A DNA stretch of 64,000 nucleotides from Thermoclostridium stercorarium subsp. stercorarium DSM 8532 (GTDB lineage Bacteria; Bacillota; Clostridia; DSM-8532). This document shows positions 35,972-44,407 of the stretch, piece after piece. The first letter of the stretch is position 1; each line of letters starts with the position of its first letter. The stretch covers positions 186,001 through 250,000 of the forward strand of contig NC_020134.1 of NCBI RefSeq assembly GCF_000331995.1, given 5' to 3'. Below the pieces are notes generated by a model. It saw only the letters and a program-made list of their open reading frames with translations. It made no database searches and was not told the DNA's origin. A program made the translations under genes and the position numbers.

Positions 35972-36838
35972 GTGAGAAACAAATTTTCCTTTAAGCATGG
36001 ATACGCAGGAAGAAGCATATTCAGAATTCTTAACGGCGTATTCTTTTTGATAGTGTTAATAGTTGTCTGCATACCTGTCTGGAAAGTATTGGTTGATTCT
36101 CTTGATAAATCTACAAGATATGGAATAAATATGTGGCCAAGGAATTTTGATGTTGGAGCATATAAGCTTATTTTCTCCACCAAGGGGTTATACAGGCCGT
36201 TTTATATTTCCATAATAACGACTGTAGCGGGAACTTTCTTTGGAATGGTATTTACAACCCTCGGGGCATATATTCTGGTACAGAAGGATATGCCGGGAAG
36301 AACATTTTTCTCGTATTTTATCCTTGTAACCATGATATTTAGCGGTGGCCTTGTACCGACATATTTGGTTATCAGAGCTTTGGGAATTACCAATACTTTA
36401 TGGTCTGTAATACTGCCGCCGTCCATTAGTGTGTATAATATTTTCCTGATGAAGAATTTCTTTGAACAGATTCCTGAAAGCCTGATGGAATCAGCAGATA
36501 TAGACGGTGCTACGCCAATGAAAATATTCTATAAGATTATTTTGCCGCTTTCTCTTCCGGCGCTGGCATCAATAAGCCTTTTCTTTGCGGTTAGCTACTG
36601 GAACAGCTTTTTCAACTTTGTAATTTATATTACCAACACCGATTTGTACAATTTCCAGGTTAAGCTGAGAGAGCTGATCTTAAGTGATCAGACTTTAACA
36701 GACCCGAATGCGGCTGGATATGGTAATGCCGTGAAAAATGCCGCTACAATAGTGGCCATGATTCCTCCGATGATTTTGTATCCGTTCTGCCAGAAGTATT
36801 TTGTTACCGGTATTACCTTAGGGGCAGTTAAGGAATAA
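35972..36838 (+). CDS. ABC transporter 1 permease (LplC/YtcP-like)
   Basis: 288 residues with a GTG start after GGAGAGGAG. Six membrane helices; the EAA loop is LMESADIDGATPMKIFYKII, and the typical C-terminus FVTGITLGAVKE is present. Second channel subunit of the oligosaccharide importer. Last gene of the operon, followed by a terminator. Confidence 0.92.
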   Translation: MRNKFSFKHGYAGRSIFRILNGVFFLIVLIVVCIPVWKVLVDSLDKSTRYGINMWPRNFDVGAYKLIFSTKGLYRPFYISIITTVAGTFFGMVFTTLGAYILVQKDMPGRTFFSYFILVTMIFSGGLVPTYLVIRALGITNTLWSVILPPSISVYNIFLMKNFFEQIPESLMESADIDGATPMKIFYKIILPLSLPALASISLFFAVSYWNSFFNFVIYITNTDLYNFQVKLRELILSDQTLTDPNAAGYGNAVKNAATIVAMIPPMILYPFCQKYFVTGITLGAVKE

Positions 36839-36840
36839 TG

Positions 36841-36913
36841 AAAAAAGGGAGGCAGGGGACGGTTAGCCTGCTCCCTCCGGTTTAGTGAGCTGATGATGCG
36901 CCTCCCTTTTTTT
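36841..36913. terminator. Bidirectional terminator between ABC transporter 1 and the M56 gene
   Basis: Outer stem AAAAAAGGGAGGC/GCCTCCCTTTTTTT encloses a second GC-rich hairpin (GGCAGGGG/CTCCCTCC region). It lies between two convergent genes and has T-tracts for both strands. Confidence 0.8.
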
Positions 36914-36918
36914 GTTTA

Positions 36919-38586
36919 CTAATTCTCTAAATATGCAGTTACTACCGTTTCATTAAATTCATTGTTGCTGATTTTTACATTAATTAGTTTGGTGATTGTA
37001 TTTCCGGTTCTGTCGGTGATTTTTACGGTGATCCTATCTTTTGTAAGTTCGTCGGGATATCCCGACAGCTGTATGTGTCCGAGCCCTGTTAACCCGGAAC
37101 CGTCATTTCCGGCTGCCAGCATAAGTTTTTGGTCTTCGGTCGGGTTATCGGGCATTTTTATTTTTTGCCCACTTCCGTAACCGAAAAAGCGGGAATAATT
37201 ATTTTCCAACGCCCATTCATAAAGGTTTAACGCATGCCATCTGTACCAGATATTTTGGTAATCTGTGAAGTCTTCGTTGAATGATAAAGATATTGTCTTA
37301 TCGAAATATTTGTCGGGATAAAATACACTGGCCTGAGTTTCCTCATCAAATGTCTGATAGTAGTTCACGTCCCAGTATTTTCTGTGCTGTGTTTTAGTCC
37401 AGTCAATGGCGGCGAGGTATTCGTTCTCGCAGGATATGTCTATTTTCGCTATGTTTTCGCCTTCGATGTAAAATTCAAGGGATGGCCTTGGATCAACATA
37501 ACGCACCGATGTGCCGGTATTTTCCCTCGTATTCTCCATACCTGCCATTTTAATGGACACAGCGGCATTAAATTTTCCGGACGACGGGGTAAGTGTATCC
37601 GCCGGATTTACCGCTTTGCAGTAAAACCCCGCTCCTATAACGACAGCCAGCAGGATACCGGCAATAAAAAGTCCGATTTTTCTTTTGCCTTCGTTCATGA
37701 TTGAAAGTATTCGCCTTTTCATACCGTTTTTACCTCCGTAAAAATTTGTTGTTAATGCAGTTGACATCAGGGTTTGCTTTTTAAAAATTCCGATAAGCGT
37801 TTCACAGTATCTGTAACGTGTAGCTGCATCCATACCCGAAACAACATACTCATCGCATGACAATTCGCACTGCATGCCGACTATTTTTGCCATTATATAA
37901 ACGGCGGGATTAAACCAGTGGATGGCTGTGGCAAGAAGTATCAGCGATTTGTACCATAAATCCCTTCTTTTGTAATGAACAAGTTCATGTCTGAGAATAA
38001 AATAAAGTTCGTCATCTGTGTAGTCTTGTTCCGGAATAATTATCCGCGGATTGAAAAGACCAATTAACACAGGACTTCCGGCATACGGGCATGACAGAAG
38101 TTTTATCTTGCCGGACAAGGCCAAATCACGCATTACCTTTTTTAAAATTGATGCAGTCTTTTCATTTTTTATTTCTTTACTCCACCTGTTGAAGGCTTTC
38201 ACAAGGCGAAGGTGCTTGAAACATTGGTACGAAAGGAAAAACATTATTCCGCACAGCCATACGGCAAAAATAAATGTCCACCATTTCCCCTGTAAAGGAA
38301 ACCTTGGGAAGACTTTATTATTTAAATGGGAAATGGAGACAGCACTGAACCCGGGAAAGATATTGTTTTCCGGTATTATTTTGTTATTGTTACTGCTGTT
38401 TATAATGCCTGCACATATCTGAGGGCGGTATGGAACAATCAGGCCGATCACGATAACCAGCCATGAATAATAAAGCCCCTTTGCAGAGTAACGTTTTGAC
38501 AACAGAGAAGTTAAAGCTGCATAGGAAAGTATAACCGGGGACAATGCTGCAGAATAAGTTATCAGCATTATCATAAAGTCTTTCAT
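36919..38586 (-). CDS. BlaR1/MecR1-type M56 membrane metallopeptidase with a non-penicillin-binding C-terminal domain
   Basis: 555 residues. Four N-terminal membrane helices surround the gluzincin domain with HELVH at 200-204 (and a following ELSCDEYV motif carrying the third ligand). One more helix (about 290-310) precedes an outside domain of about 240 residues. That domain is beta-rich, with SISLSFNEDF and LINVKISNNEF-like strands, and lacks the S-x-x-K motif of penicillin sensors. By analogy it senses an outside signal and inactivates the BlaI-type repressor encoded just upstream (gap of one base). The ligand is unknown. Confidence 0.85.
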   Translation of the reverse strand: MKDFMIMLITYSAALSPVILSYAALTSLLSKRYSAKGLYYSWLVIVIGLIVPYRPQICAGIINSSNNNKIIPENNIFPGFSAVSISHLNNKVFPRFPLQGKWWTFIFAVWLCGIMFFLSYQCFKHLRLVKAFNRWSKEIKNEKTASILKKVMRDLALSGKIKLLSCPYAGSPVLIGLFNPRIIIPEQDYTDDELYFILRHELVHYKRRDLWYKSLILLATAIHWFNPAVYIMAKIVGMQCELSCDEYVVSGMDAATRYRYCETLIGIFKKQTLMSTALTTNFYGGKNGMKRRILSIMNEGKRKIGLFIAGILLAVVIGAGFYCKAVNPADTLTPSSGKFNAAVSIKMAGMENTRENTGTSVRYVDPRPSLEFYIEGENIAKIDISCENEYLAAIDWTKTQHRKYWDVNYYQTFDEETQASVFYPDKYFDKTISLSFNEDFTDYQNIWYRWHALNLYEWALENNYSRFFGYGSGQKIKMPDNPTEDQKLMLAAGNDGSGLTGLGHIQLSGYPDELTKDRITVKITDRTGNTITKLINVKISNNEFNETVVTAYLEN

Positions 38587-38587
38587 T

Positions 38588-38965
38588 CTAACCCCTCCGT
38601 TTTTTAAGCCACTGAAGCAATTCGTCGATGTCTTCGTCGGTCAGTGTCTTGTCTCTGTACAAAGTGTTAACCAGGTTTATGACGGAATTGTTATGATATT
38701 GTTTCAAAAAAAGCTCTGTTTCAAACTTCAGATAGTCATCCCTGCTGACGACAGGAAAATATACCCGCTCTTTGCCGTTTTTCTCGGAACGGAGAAATCC
38801 GCGTTTTACAAGGCGAAGCAGCAGGGAATTTACCGTCTGGGCTTTCCATTTCCGCTGCGTCCCCAGTTGTTCCATGATAATGTTTGCGGTAATCGGGGGT
38901 TCATTCGCCCATATGATTTTCATTACGTCAAACTCCGCATCGGGCAGTCGTTTCATTTCACCCAA
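38588..38965 (-). CDS. BlaI/MecI-type repressor
   Basis: 125 residues with the winged helix of the penicillinase repressor family (LPDAEFDVMKIIWANEPPIT, then MEQLGTQRKWKAQTVNSLLL, wing RGFLRSEKNGKERVYFPV) and the C-terminal dimerisation helices. Its start follows AAAGGAGTTGGG. Two palindromic sites lie directly upstream. The M56 gene follows, giving an autoregulated repressor/antirepressor pair. No beta-lactamase gene is near. Confidence 0.92.
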   Translation of the reverse strand: MGEMKRLPDAEFDVMKIIWANEPPITANIIMEQLGTQRKWKAQTVNSLLLRLVKRGFLRSEKNGKERVYFPVVSRDDYLKFETELFLKQYHNNSVINLVNTLYRDKTLTDEDIDELLQWLKKRRG

Positions 38966-38971
38966 CTCCTT

Positions 38972-39021
38972 TAAGACAATTGTCTTATTTAAATTCTACA
39001 ATTGTCTTAAATCAAAGTCAA
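38972..39021 (-). promoter_or_regulatory. Promoter and twin operators of the BlaI/M56 pair
   Basis: On the minus strand TTGACT (39021-39016) and TAGAAT (38998-38993) are 17 nt apart. A perfect 16-bp palindrome TAAGACAATTGTCTTA (38972-38987) lies after the -10. A second, partial copy (38996-39010, TACAATTGTCTTAA on the plus strand) overlaps the -10. This is the usual two-site arrangement for BlaI-type repressors. Confidence 0.8.
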
Positions 39022-39245
39022 TATATTTTTTATCAGTAAGAGGGTATACGGCTTATTCATCCGGGAAGCAAATTCCCGAAAAAATTGCATCGGGGTTTGA
39101 TATAAATTATGGATATGCCGCGTTACGGAGGGGTTAAGGTTTCAGTCAGCGATGCTTGCGTGAACGAAGAACGGATGATATATGTAAAGCTTGTTCAGGC
39201 GGGAATATTTTGAAGGGGGCAAAGGAGAGTTTTACCTGCCCCGCT

Positions 39246-40310
39246 TCATTCAAGGCATAACTCATTAATTCTGTCGGCGATATGGTCCAGATGTACAATT
39301 TCATCCTGCAGGTTATTGCTTATAATTGCTTTCGGCATCCCGAAAATAACAGAAGAATTTTCGGACTGCGCGATGACGTAACTTCCGTTTTTCTTCGCTT
39401 CAAGAACCCCTTCAAGGCCGTCTGAACCCATTCCTGTCATTATTATGCACATGGCGTTGTTGGCGTATACCCTGGAAATTGACGCCATTAAAAGGCTTGC
39501 CGAAGGGCAGTAATGGTAATTAGGGAATTTCTCCCTGTCATATAAAGTAATAATGCCTTTTTTTTCAACCATTATATGTTTACCGCCCGGACATATATAT
39601 GCATACCCGGGTATTAATTGCTCGCCGTTTTCGGCTTCTTTGACATGCAATGCGGAAATCCTGTTCAGCCTTTCAGCCAGAGGGCCTGTAAAAGCGGAAG
39701 GCATATGCTGGGCTATTACAATGCTTGCCGGGATTTCGGCGGATATTCGGGGCAGTACTTTCGCCAATGCGCTTGGGCCTCCCGTCGAAATTCCAATTCC
39801 GATTATTGAAAATGTCCTTCGCCCTGAAAGTATTTCAGTAGTTTTCTGAAGTCTTAAGGTTTCGGCCAAAATTTTTTCCCTGGTTTCCTGAATAATGTTC
39901 TTGGAAATTTTTGGCGCGGAATGGCCATTTATGTTAAGTTTTGCATTCTTGGCAATAAGAATTTTCTCTATCAGGTTTTTTTCATTCAGATTATCCTTGT
40001 GTATGTAGTCTACCGCCCCTTTTTCCAAAGCTTCAAGCGTTTCATTGGCACCGTCAGAGGACAGTGAACTTACCATTATGATAGGAGTGGGGCACTGTTT
40101 CATTATGAGTTCAACGGCCTCGATTCCGGACATATCCGGCATGTTTATGTCCATAGTAATAACGTCGGGTCTGAGAACAACGGTTTTACGTACTGCGTCC
40201 ATACCGTTTCTGGCGATGCCGACAACTTTTATTTCACTGCAGGTTTCGAGGAGTGTCCTTATCCTGACGCGCATAAAAGAAGAATCATCTACTATCAAAA
40301 CTTTTATCAT
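39246..40310 (-). CDS. cheB: Chemotaxis protein-glutamate methylesterase
   Basis: 354 residues. The N-terminal receiver domain shows VDDSSF, the phosphorylated Asp in TMDINMPDMSG, and the Thr/Ser and Lys positions (MVSSLSS, YIHKDN). The C-terminal methylesterase domain has the catalytic triad Ser (GIGISTGGPSA), His (IAQHMPSAF) and Asp (MTGMGSDGLEG). It removes methyl groups from chemoreceptors and can also deamidate them. It stands alone, without cheR, cheA or receptor genes, so it may serve a dispersed chemotaxis system. Confidence 0.93.
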   Translation of the reverse strand: MIKVLIVDDSSFMRVRIRTLLETCSEIKVVGIARNGMDAVRKTVVLRPDVITMDINMPDMSGIEAVELIMKQCPTPIIMVSSLSSDGANETLEALEKGAVDYIHKDNLNEKNLIEKILIAKNAKLNINGHSAPKISKNIIQETREKILAETLRLQKTTEILSGRRTFSIIGIGISTGGPSALAKVLPRISAEIPASIVIAQHMPSAFTGPLAERLNRISALHVKEAENGEQLIPGYAYICPGGKHIMVEKKGIITLYDREKFPNYHYCPSASLLMASISRVYANNAMCIIMTGMGSDGLEGVLEAKKNGSYVIAQSENSSVIFGMPKAIISNNLQDEIVHLDHIADRINELCLE

Positions 40311-40640
40311 TTTCTATTCTCCCGAAGGCTGAGTACTGTGTATATTTCAGCATAATTATAATATACCCTTCCGCCAATAGTAAAGGAAGTTTTATGTAAA
40401 GTAATAATCTACAAAAATATAGACTATCATATTCGGGGTGTTGTTTATAATATACAAAATTTTAGCCGATATTCAAGTATATCCATTCGTGTTATTATGA
40501 AGTTGGAGCCGGAAATTCACTTCATACAAATCGATTGTTGTTAATTCCTGATTAATTTGAAGAAAAGCAAATGCTGCAATGGACAATATAAGGAAGCCTG
40601 AGACCGTTCCGTGCTACCATGACGAAGAGGGTGATGGGGA
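40311..40640. other. Divergent intergenic region before ABC transporter 2
   Basis: 330 nt. A TATAAT is seen at about 40448-40453 on the plus strand with no convincing -35. The ribosome site of the first permease (GGGTGATGGGGA) lies at its end. No repeat or riboswitch recognised. Confidence 0.35.
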
Positions 40641-41594
40641 ATGGAAATGAAAAAAGCTTCTTTTAAATATTATCAGAAACCGGGATTAACTAAAAGAATT
40701 GGAAAGGCGGTAAAGAGTGACTGGCAATTATATGTGCTTTTACTTCCTGCACTGGCCTTTATTTTCGTTTTCTGCTATCTGCCGTTATATGGCGTCCAGA
40801 TCGCGTTCAGGGATTACAAGGCGGTATTGGGAATAACGGGAAGCCCATGGGTCGGGCTGAAAAATTTTAAAGACTTTTTCAATGCATATTATTTCAGAAG
40901 ACTTCTTGAAAACACGTTTCTGTTAAACCTATATGGACTGCTGTGGGGTTTTCCCGTTCCGATAGTACTGGCTATTTTGCTGAATCAAATAGAATGGCCG
41001 CGTTTTAGGAAATTTACTCAAACCGTTATTTACATACCACATTTCATATCCACCGTGGTAATGGCAGGAATATTGTACCTTTTCCTGTCACCCGACAGTG
41101 GTATTATAAATACTTTCATAAAGGCCATGGGAGGAAATCCTATACATTTTATGATTGAACCGGGGTGGTTCAGAACCCTGTTCATAGTTTCCGATATATG
41201 GCAGCATGCCGGCTGGAATACTATCCTTTATATTGCAGCATTGACAGGAATAGATCCAGAATTGTATGAAGCTGCTACGATAGACGGAGCCACAAAGCAT
41301 CAAAAAATCCGGTATATTGATATACCCCACCTTGCCCCCATTGTTGTGATGATGTTAATTCTTAGCTGCGGGAATCTTTTGGTTTCAAATACCGACAAGG
41401 CTTTGCTGATGCAGACACCGGGCAACATGGTGAAGTCCGACATTATTGGTGTTTATGTATATCAAATGGGGCTGACAAAAGCGCAGTTCTCGTACACGGC
41501 CGCAATAGGTCTTTTTATAAATGTAATTAATTTTATAATGATTATAACCGTTAACTGGATATCGAAAAAACTTGGCGATACAAGCCTGTTTTAG
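40641..41594 (+). CDS. ABC transporter 2 permease (LplB-like)
   Basis: 317 residues, six membrane helices. The N-terminal family segment LLPALAFIFVFCYLPLYGVQ is followed by IAFRDYKAV, and the EAA loop is LYEAATIDGATKHQKIRYID. In this operon the two permease genes come first and the binding protein last, opposite to transporter 1. It ends 12 nt before the next permease gene. Confidence 0.92.
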   Translation: MEMKKASFKYYQKPGLTKRIGKAVKSDWQLYVLLLPALAFIFVFCYLPLYGVQIAFRDYKAVLGITGSPWVGLKNFKDFFNAYYFRRLLENTFLLNLYGLLWGFPVPIVLAILLNQIEWPRFRKFTQTVIYIPHFISTVVMAGILYLFLSPDSGIINTFIKAMGGNPIHFMIEPGWFRTLFIVSDIWQHAGWNTILYIAALTGIDPELYEAATIDGATKHQKIRYIDIPHLAPIVVMMLILSCGNLLVSNTDKALLMQTPGNMVKSDIIGVYVYQMGLTKAQFSYTAAIGLFINVINFIMIITVNWISKKLGDTSLF

Positions 41595-41606
41595 GAGGAA
41601 AACGGG

Positions 41607-42527
41607 ATGCTTCATACCGGGGTTAAAACAAAAAAAACTTTAGGGGACAATTTGTTTGATACCTTTAACATTATATTCTGGATTATTGTTCTGATTATTG
41701 TAATATATCCCCTCTGGTTCATTCTTATAGCGTCGGTGTCTGATCCCGATGCCGTAATGTCAGGAAAAGTGATACTGTGGCCAAAGGATTTTTCACTTAT
41801 CGGATATGAAGCTGTATTCGGGCATAAGGAATTGCTTCGGTCATATATGAATTCCATATATTACACCGTCGTGGGTACCGCGTTAAGCGTTGCCGTGACA
41901 ATGATGGCAGCATATGCGTTAAGCAGGAAATTTGCCGGAAGAAAATTTGTTAACTTCCTGTTTGTGTTTACGATGTTTTTCTCGGGTGGCCTGATACCAC
42001 AGTTTATAATGAACAGAAGGCTTGGACTGTACGATACAAGGCTTCTTATGATTGTCATAAACTGCGTTTCGGTATGGAATCTTATGGTGGCAAGGACTTA
42101 CATTACAATGAATATTCCCAACGAATTATACGAGGCAGCGATAATTGACGGTGCCAGCCATTTCAAATATTTTATCCATGCGGTTCTGCCGCTGTCGGGG
42201 ACTATAATCGCCGTACTGAGCGTATACTACGGCGTTGCGAGATGGAATGACTATTTCACCGCACTGGTTTATATAAGGGACAGATCAAAACTGCCGCTGC
42301 AGACAATTCTGAGGGAAGCCGTGGCAACGCTGACGGCGAGCACGGCAACCGATGCCTTTTTCTCGGCATATGAAGGTGACGTTAAGGGAATGACCGAAGC
42401 GATTAGAAAGGCTCTGGTTGCAAAATACTGTGCGATTGTTATATCAACAGTGCCTGCGGTTGTTCTTTATATACTCATGCAGAATTATTTTGTCAAAGGC
42501 GTTATGCTCGGTTCCTTAAAAGGCTGA
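41607..42527 (+). CDS. ABC transporter 2 permease (LplC/YtcP-like)
   Basis: 306 residues; ATG after GGAGG. Six membrane helices, EAA loop LYEAAIIDGASHFKYFIHAV, C-terminus YFVKGVMLGSLKG. Partner of the preceding subunit. The extra loop around residues 225-265 (STATDAFFSAYEGDVKGM) is typical for the YtcP branch. Confidence 0.92.
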   Translation: MLHTGVKTKKTLGDNLFDTFNIIFWIIVLIIVIYPLWFILIASVSDPDAVMSGKVILWPKDFSLIGYEAVFGHKELLRSYMNSIYYTVVGTALSVAVTMMAAYALSRKFAGRKFVNFLFVFTMFFSGGLIPQFIMNRRLGLYDTRLLMIVINCVSVWNLMVARTYITMNIPNELYEAAIIDGASHFKYFIHAVLPLSGTIIAVLSVYYGVARWNDYFTALVYIRDRSKLPLQTILREAVATLTASTATDAFFSAYEGDVKGMTEAIRKALVAKYCAIVISTVPAVVLYILMQNYFVKGVMLGSLKG

Positions 42528-42613
42528 TGCAAATTTTTTATACCCCATGTTTGAGCCGAACCGCTGAAACAACGGCGGAAATAATCAGAAAATAGAAGAG
42601 GGGGAGTCTGAGT

Positions 42614-44239
42614 ATGAAGAAAACATTATTAATGTTGCTGCTTGTGCTTGCGGTGCTGACGACTGCATGCGGAGCACCGGCCGCAAAGCCGGACGGCGGT
42701 GAAAGTCAGAAAGCCGATACTATTATAGCCGCACCGGTGCCGGGAAGCGACGGAAAGATAAGCGACGAAAAAATTACGTTGAGGGCTTTTCAGTACGTAC
42801 TGGAAAACCAGCAGGTAGACTTCGATAATATGTGGTTTTACCAGGAGTTGGAGAAGAAGACCAATATACATATTGAATGGGAGCTTGTGAAGGATGCGGA
42901 CTGGAATACCAAATTAAACCTGATGTTCGCCTCCGGAGACTGGCCCGATATGATTCTCCGTGGCGAGGTGGATATTGAGGAGTATGGCGTAAATCAGGGA
43001 ATCCTTGTGCCTCTGGACGACTATATCGAAAAATACATGCCCAATTATTACAGTCGCCTGTATTTGAATGATGCCTATGTATCAATTCCCGCCTCCGACG
43101 GCAAAATGTACTATATTGGCAACCTTATCGCTCAGAACGTCAATCACGAAAGCCATTGGTTCATTAATAAAACATGGCTTGACAACCTGGGGCTTGAAAT
43201 TCCGAAAACCGTCGATGAACTTACCAATGTCCTTCGCGCTTTCCGTGACAGTGATCCGAACAGGAACGGTGAAAAGGACGAAATCCCCATGAGTGCCGGA
43301 GGTCTTACCAACCACATTCAGGGCGTTTATACGTATTTTGCGCAGTTTGGCGTGCCACTGCAGTATTTTGTTTATGCGTGCATTGATGACAATCAGAAGG
43401 TGGTTTTCCCGGGATATCTGCCCGGATTCCGTGACGCATGCGAGTGGCTGCATCTGTGTTACAGGGAAGGTCTGCTTGACCCCGAAGCGATTACCCAGGA
43501 CTCCAACGTATGGGGAACAAAGATGAATGCGGGGCGTGTCGGATATACAACTTATCTGCGTCTTATAAATACCGCACTTACACCCGAAACTGCGGCGAAT
43601 TATGTTTCGATACTTCCTCCTGCAAGCAAGCATGGCGTAAAGGTTCCGAGAATTCTTGAGGTACCGACTTTAGGAGCTGCGTTGACAGTTGCCAACAAGC
43701 ATATTCCTGAAACCCTCATGTGGATAGATGCCCAGCTTGAAACCGAAACAATGATGGTGGCTTACAACGGACCGATTCACGAGGGCGGCCCGATTGAACC
43801 TACGATGAAAATAAATGACCAGGGAAAATACGAAATATTATATGTTCCTGAAAACAACGAACTTTATAATTACGTTCCGGTATATCACGCCCAGTTCTTC
43901 GCGCCCGGGGATTATTACTTCAAGATTTACGAAATGCCCCCGCATCGCGTGGAAAGATATGAGTACAGCAAAGAATACGAAGGGGCGGGGATACTTGAGA
44001 AATATTCGTATGTTTACCTGCAACGGCTTGTTAAGATGACCAATGAGGAGTCAATTGAAGTTTCACGGTTGTATAATGAAATAGACAAATTCATGAAGGA
44101 ATCAATTACAAATTTCATAACAAACGGAGTAACGGACGAAAGCTGGCAGCAGTTCCTGAACACGGCCAAGGCCGTGGGTGTGGATCGATATGTCGAGATT
44201 TACCAGAAAGCGTATGATAACTATCTTGCCAAGCAGTAA
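42614..44239 (+). CDS. Extracellular solute-binding lipoprotein, ABC transporter 2 (LplA-like)
   Basis: 541 residues; ATG after GAGGGGGAG. Lipobox LTTAC. The mature domain follows the large LplA type with FMFASGDWPDMIL-like, NLGLEIPKTVDELTNVLRAF and SDPNRNGEKDEIP segments, the last a calcium-loop-like motif shared with transporter 1. It binds an oligosaccharide and delivers it to the permeases encoded upstream. Full length. The frameshifted regulator gene downstream probably controls it. Confidence 0.9.
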   Translation: MKKTLLMLLLVLAVLTTACGAPAAKPDGGESQKADTIIAAPVPGSDGKISDEKITLRAFQYVLENQQVDFDNMWFYQELEKKTNIHIEWELVKDADWNTKLNLMFASGDWPDMILRGEVDIEEYGVNQGILVPLDDYIEKYMPNYYSRLYLNDAYVSIPASDGKMYYIGNLIAQNVNHESHWFINKTWLDNLGLEIPKTVDELTNVLRAFRDSDPNRNGEKDEIPMSAGGLTNHIQGVYTYFAQFGVPLQYFVYACIDDNQKVVFPGYLPGFRDACEWLHLCYREGLLDPEAITQDSNVWGTKMNAGRVGYTTYLRLINTALTPETAANYVSILPPASKHGVKVPRILEVPTLGAALTVANKHIPETLMWIDAQLETETMMVAYNGPIHEGGPIEPTMKINDQGKYEILYVPENNELYNYVPVYHAQFFAPGDYYFKIYEMPPHRVERYEYSKEYEGAGILEKYSYVYLQRLVKMTNEESIEVSRLYNEIDKFMKESITNFITNGVTDESWQQFLNTAKAVGVDRYVEIYQKAYDNYLAKQ

Positions 44240-44407
44240 AGCAATGTGATAGAATAAAAAAAGACAGGGATTAACTTCCTTTCATAACATCTGATTTGAG
44301 CTCTGAGTTTAATAACCGCAGTACGGCTTGTCTGTTCTGCGGTTTTGTTATATTACTTCCGAATAAACTGCAGCCTGATAATATTAAAAAGCATACGGGA
44401 GTGTAAA

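Noticed and set aside
39109-39213. 34-codon frame MDMPRYGGVKVSVSDACVNE...
   Set aside because: No ribosome site and no neighbour logic; short frames of this size are expected by chance.
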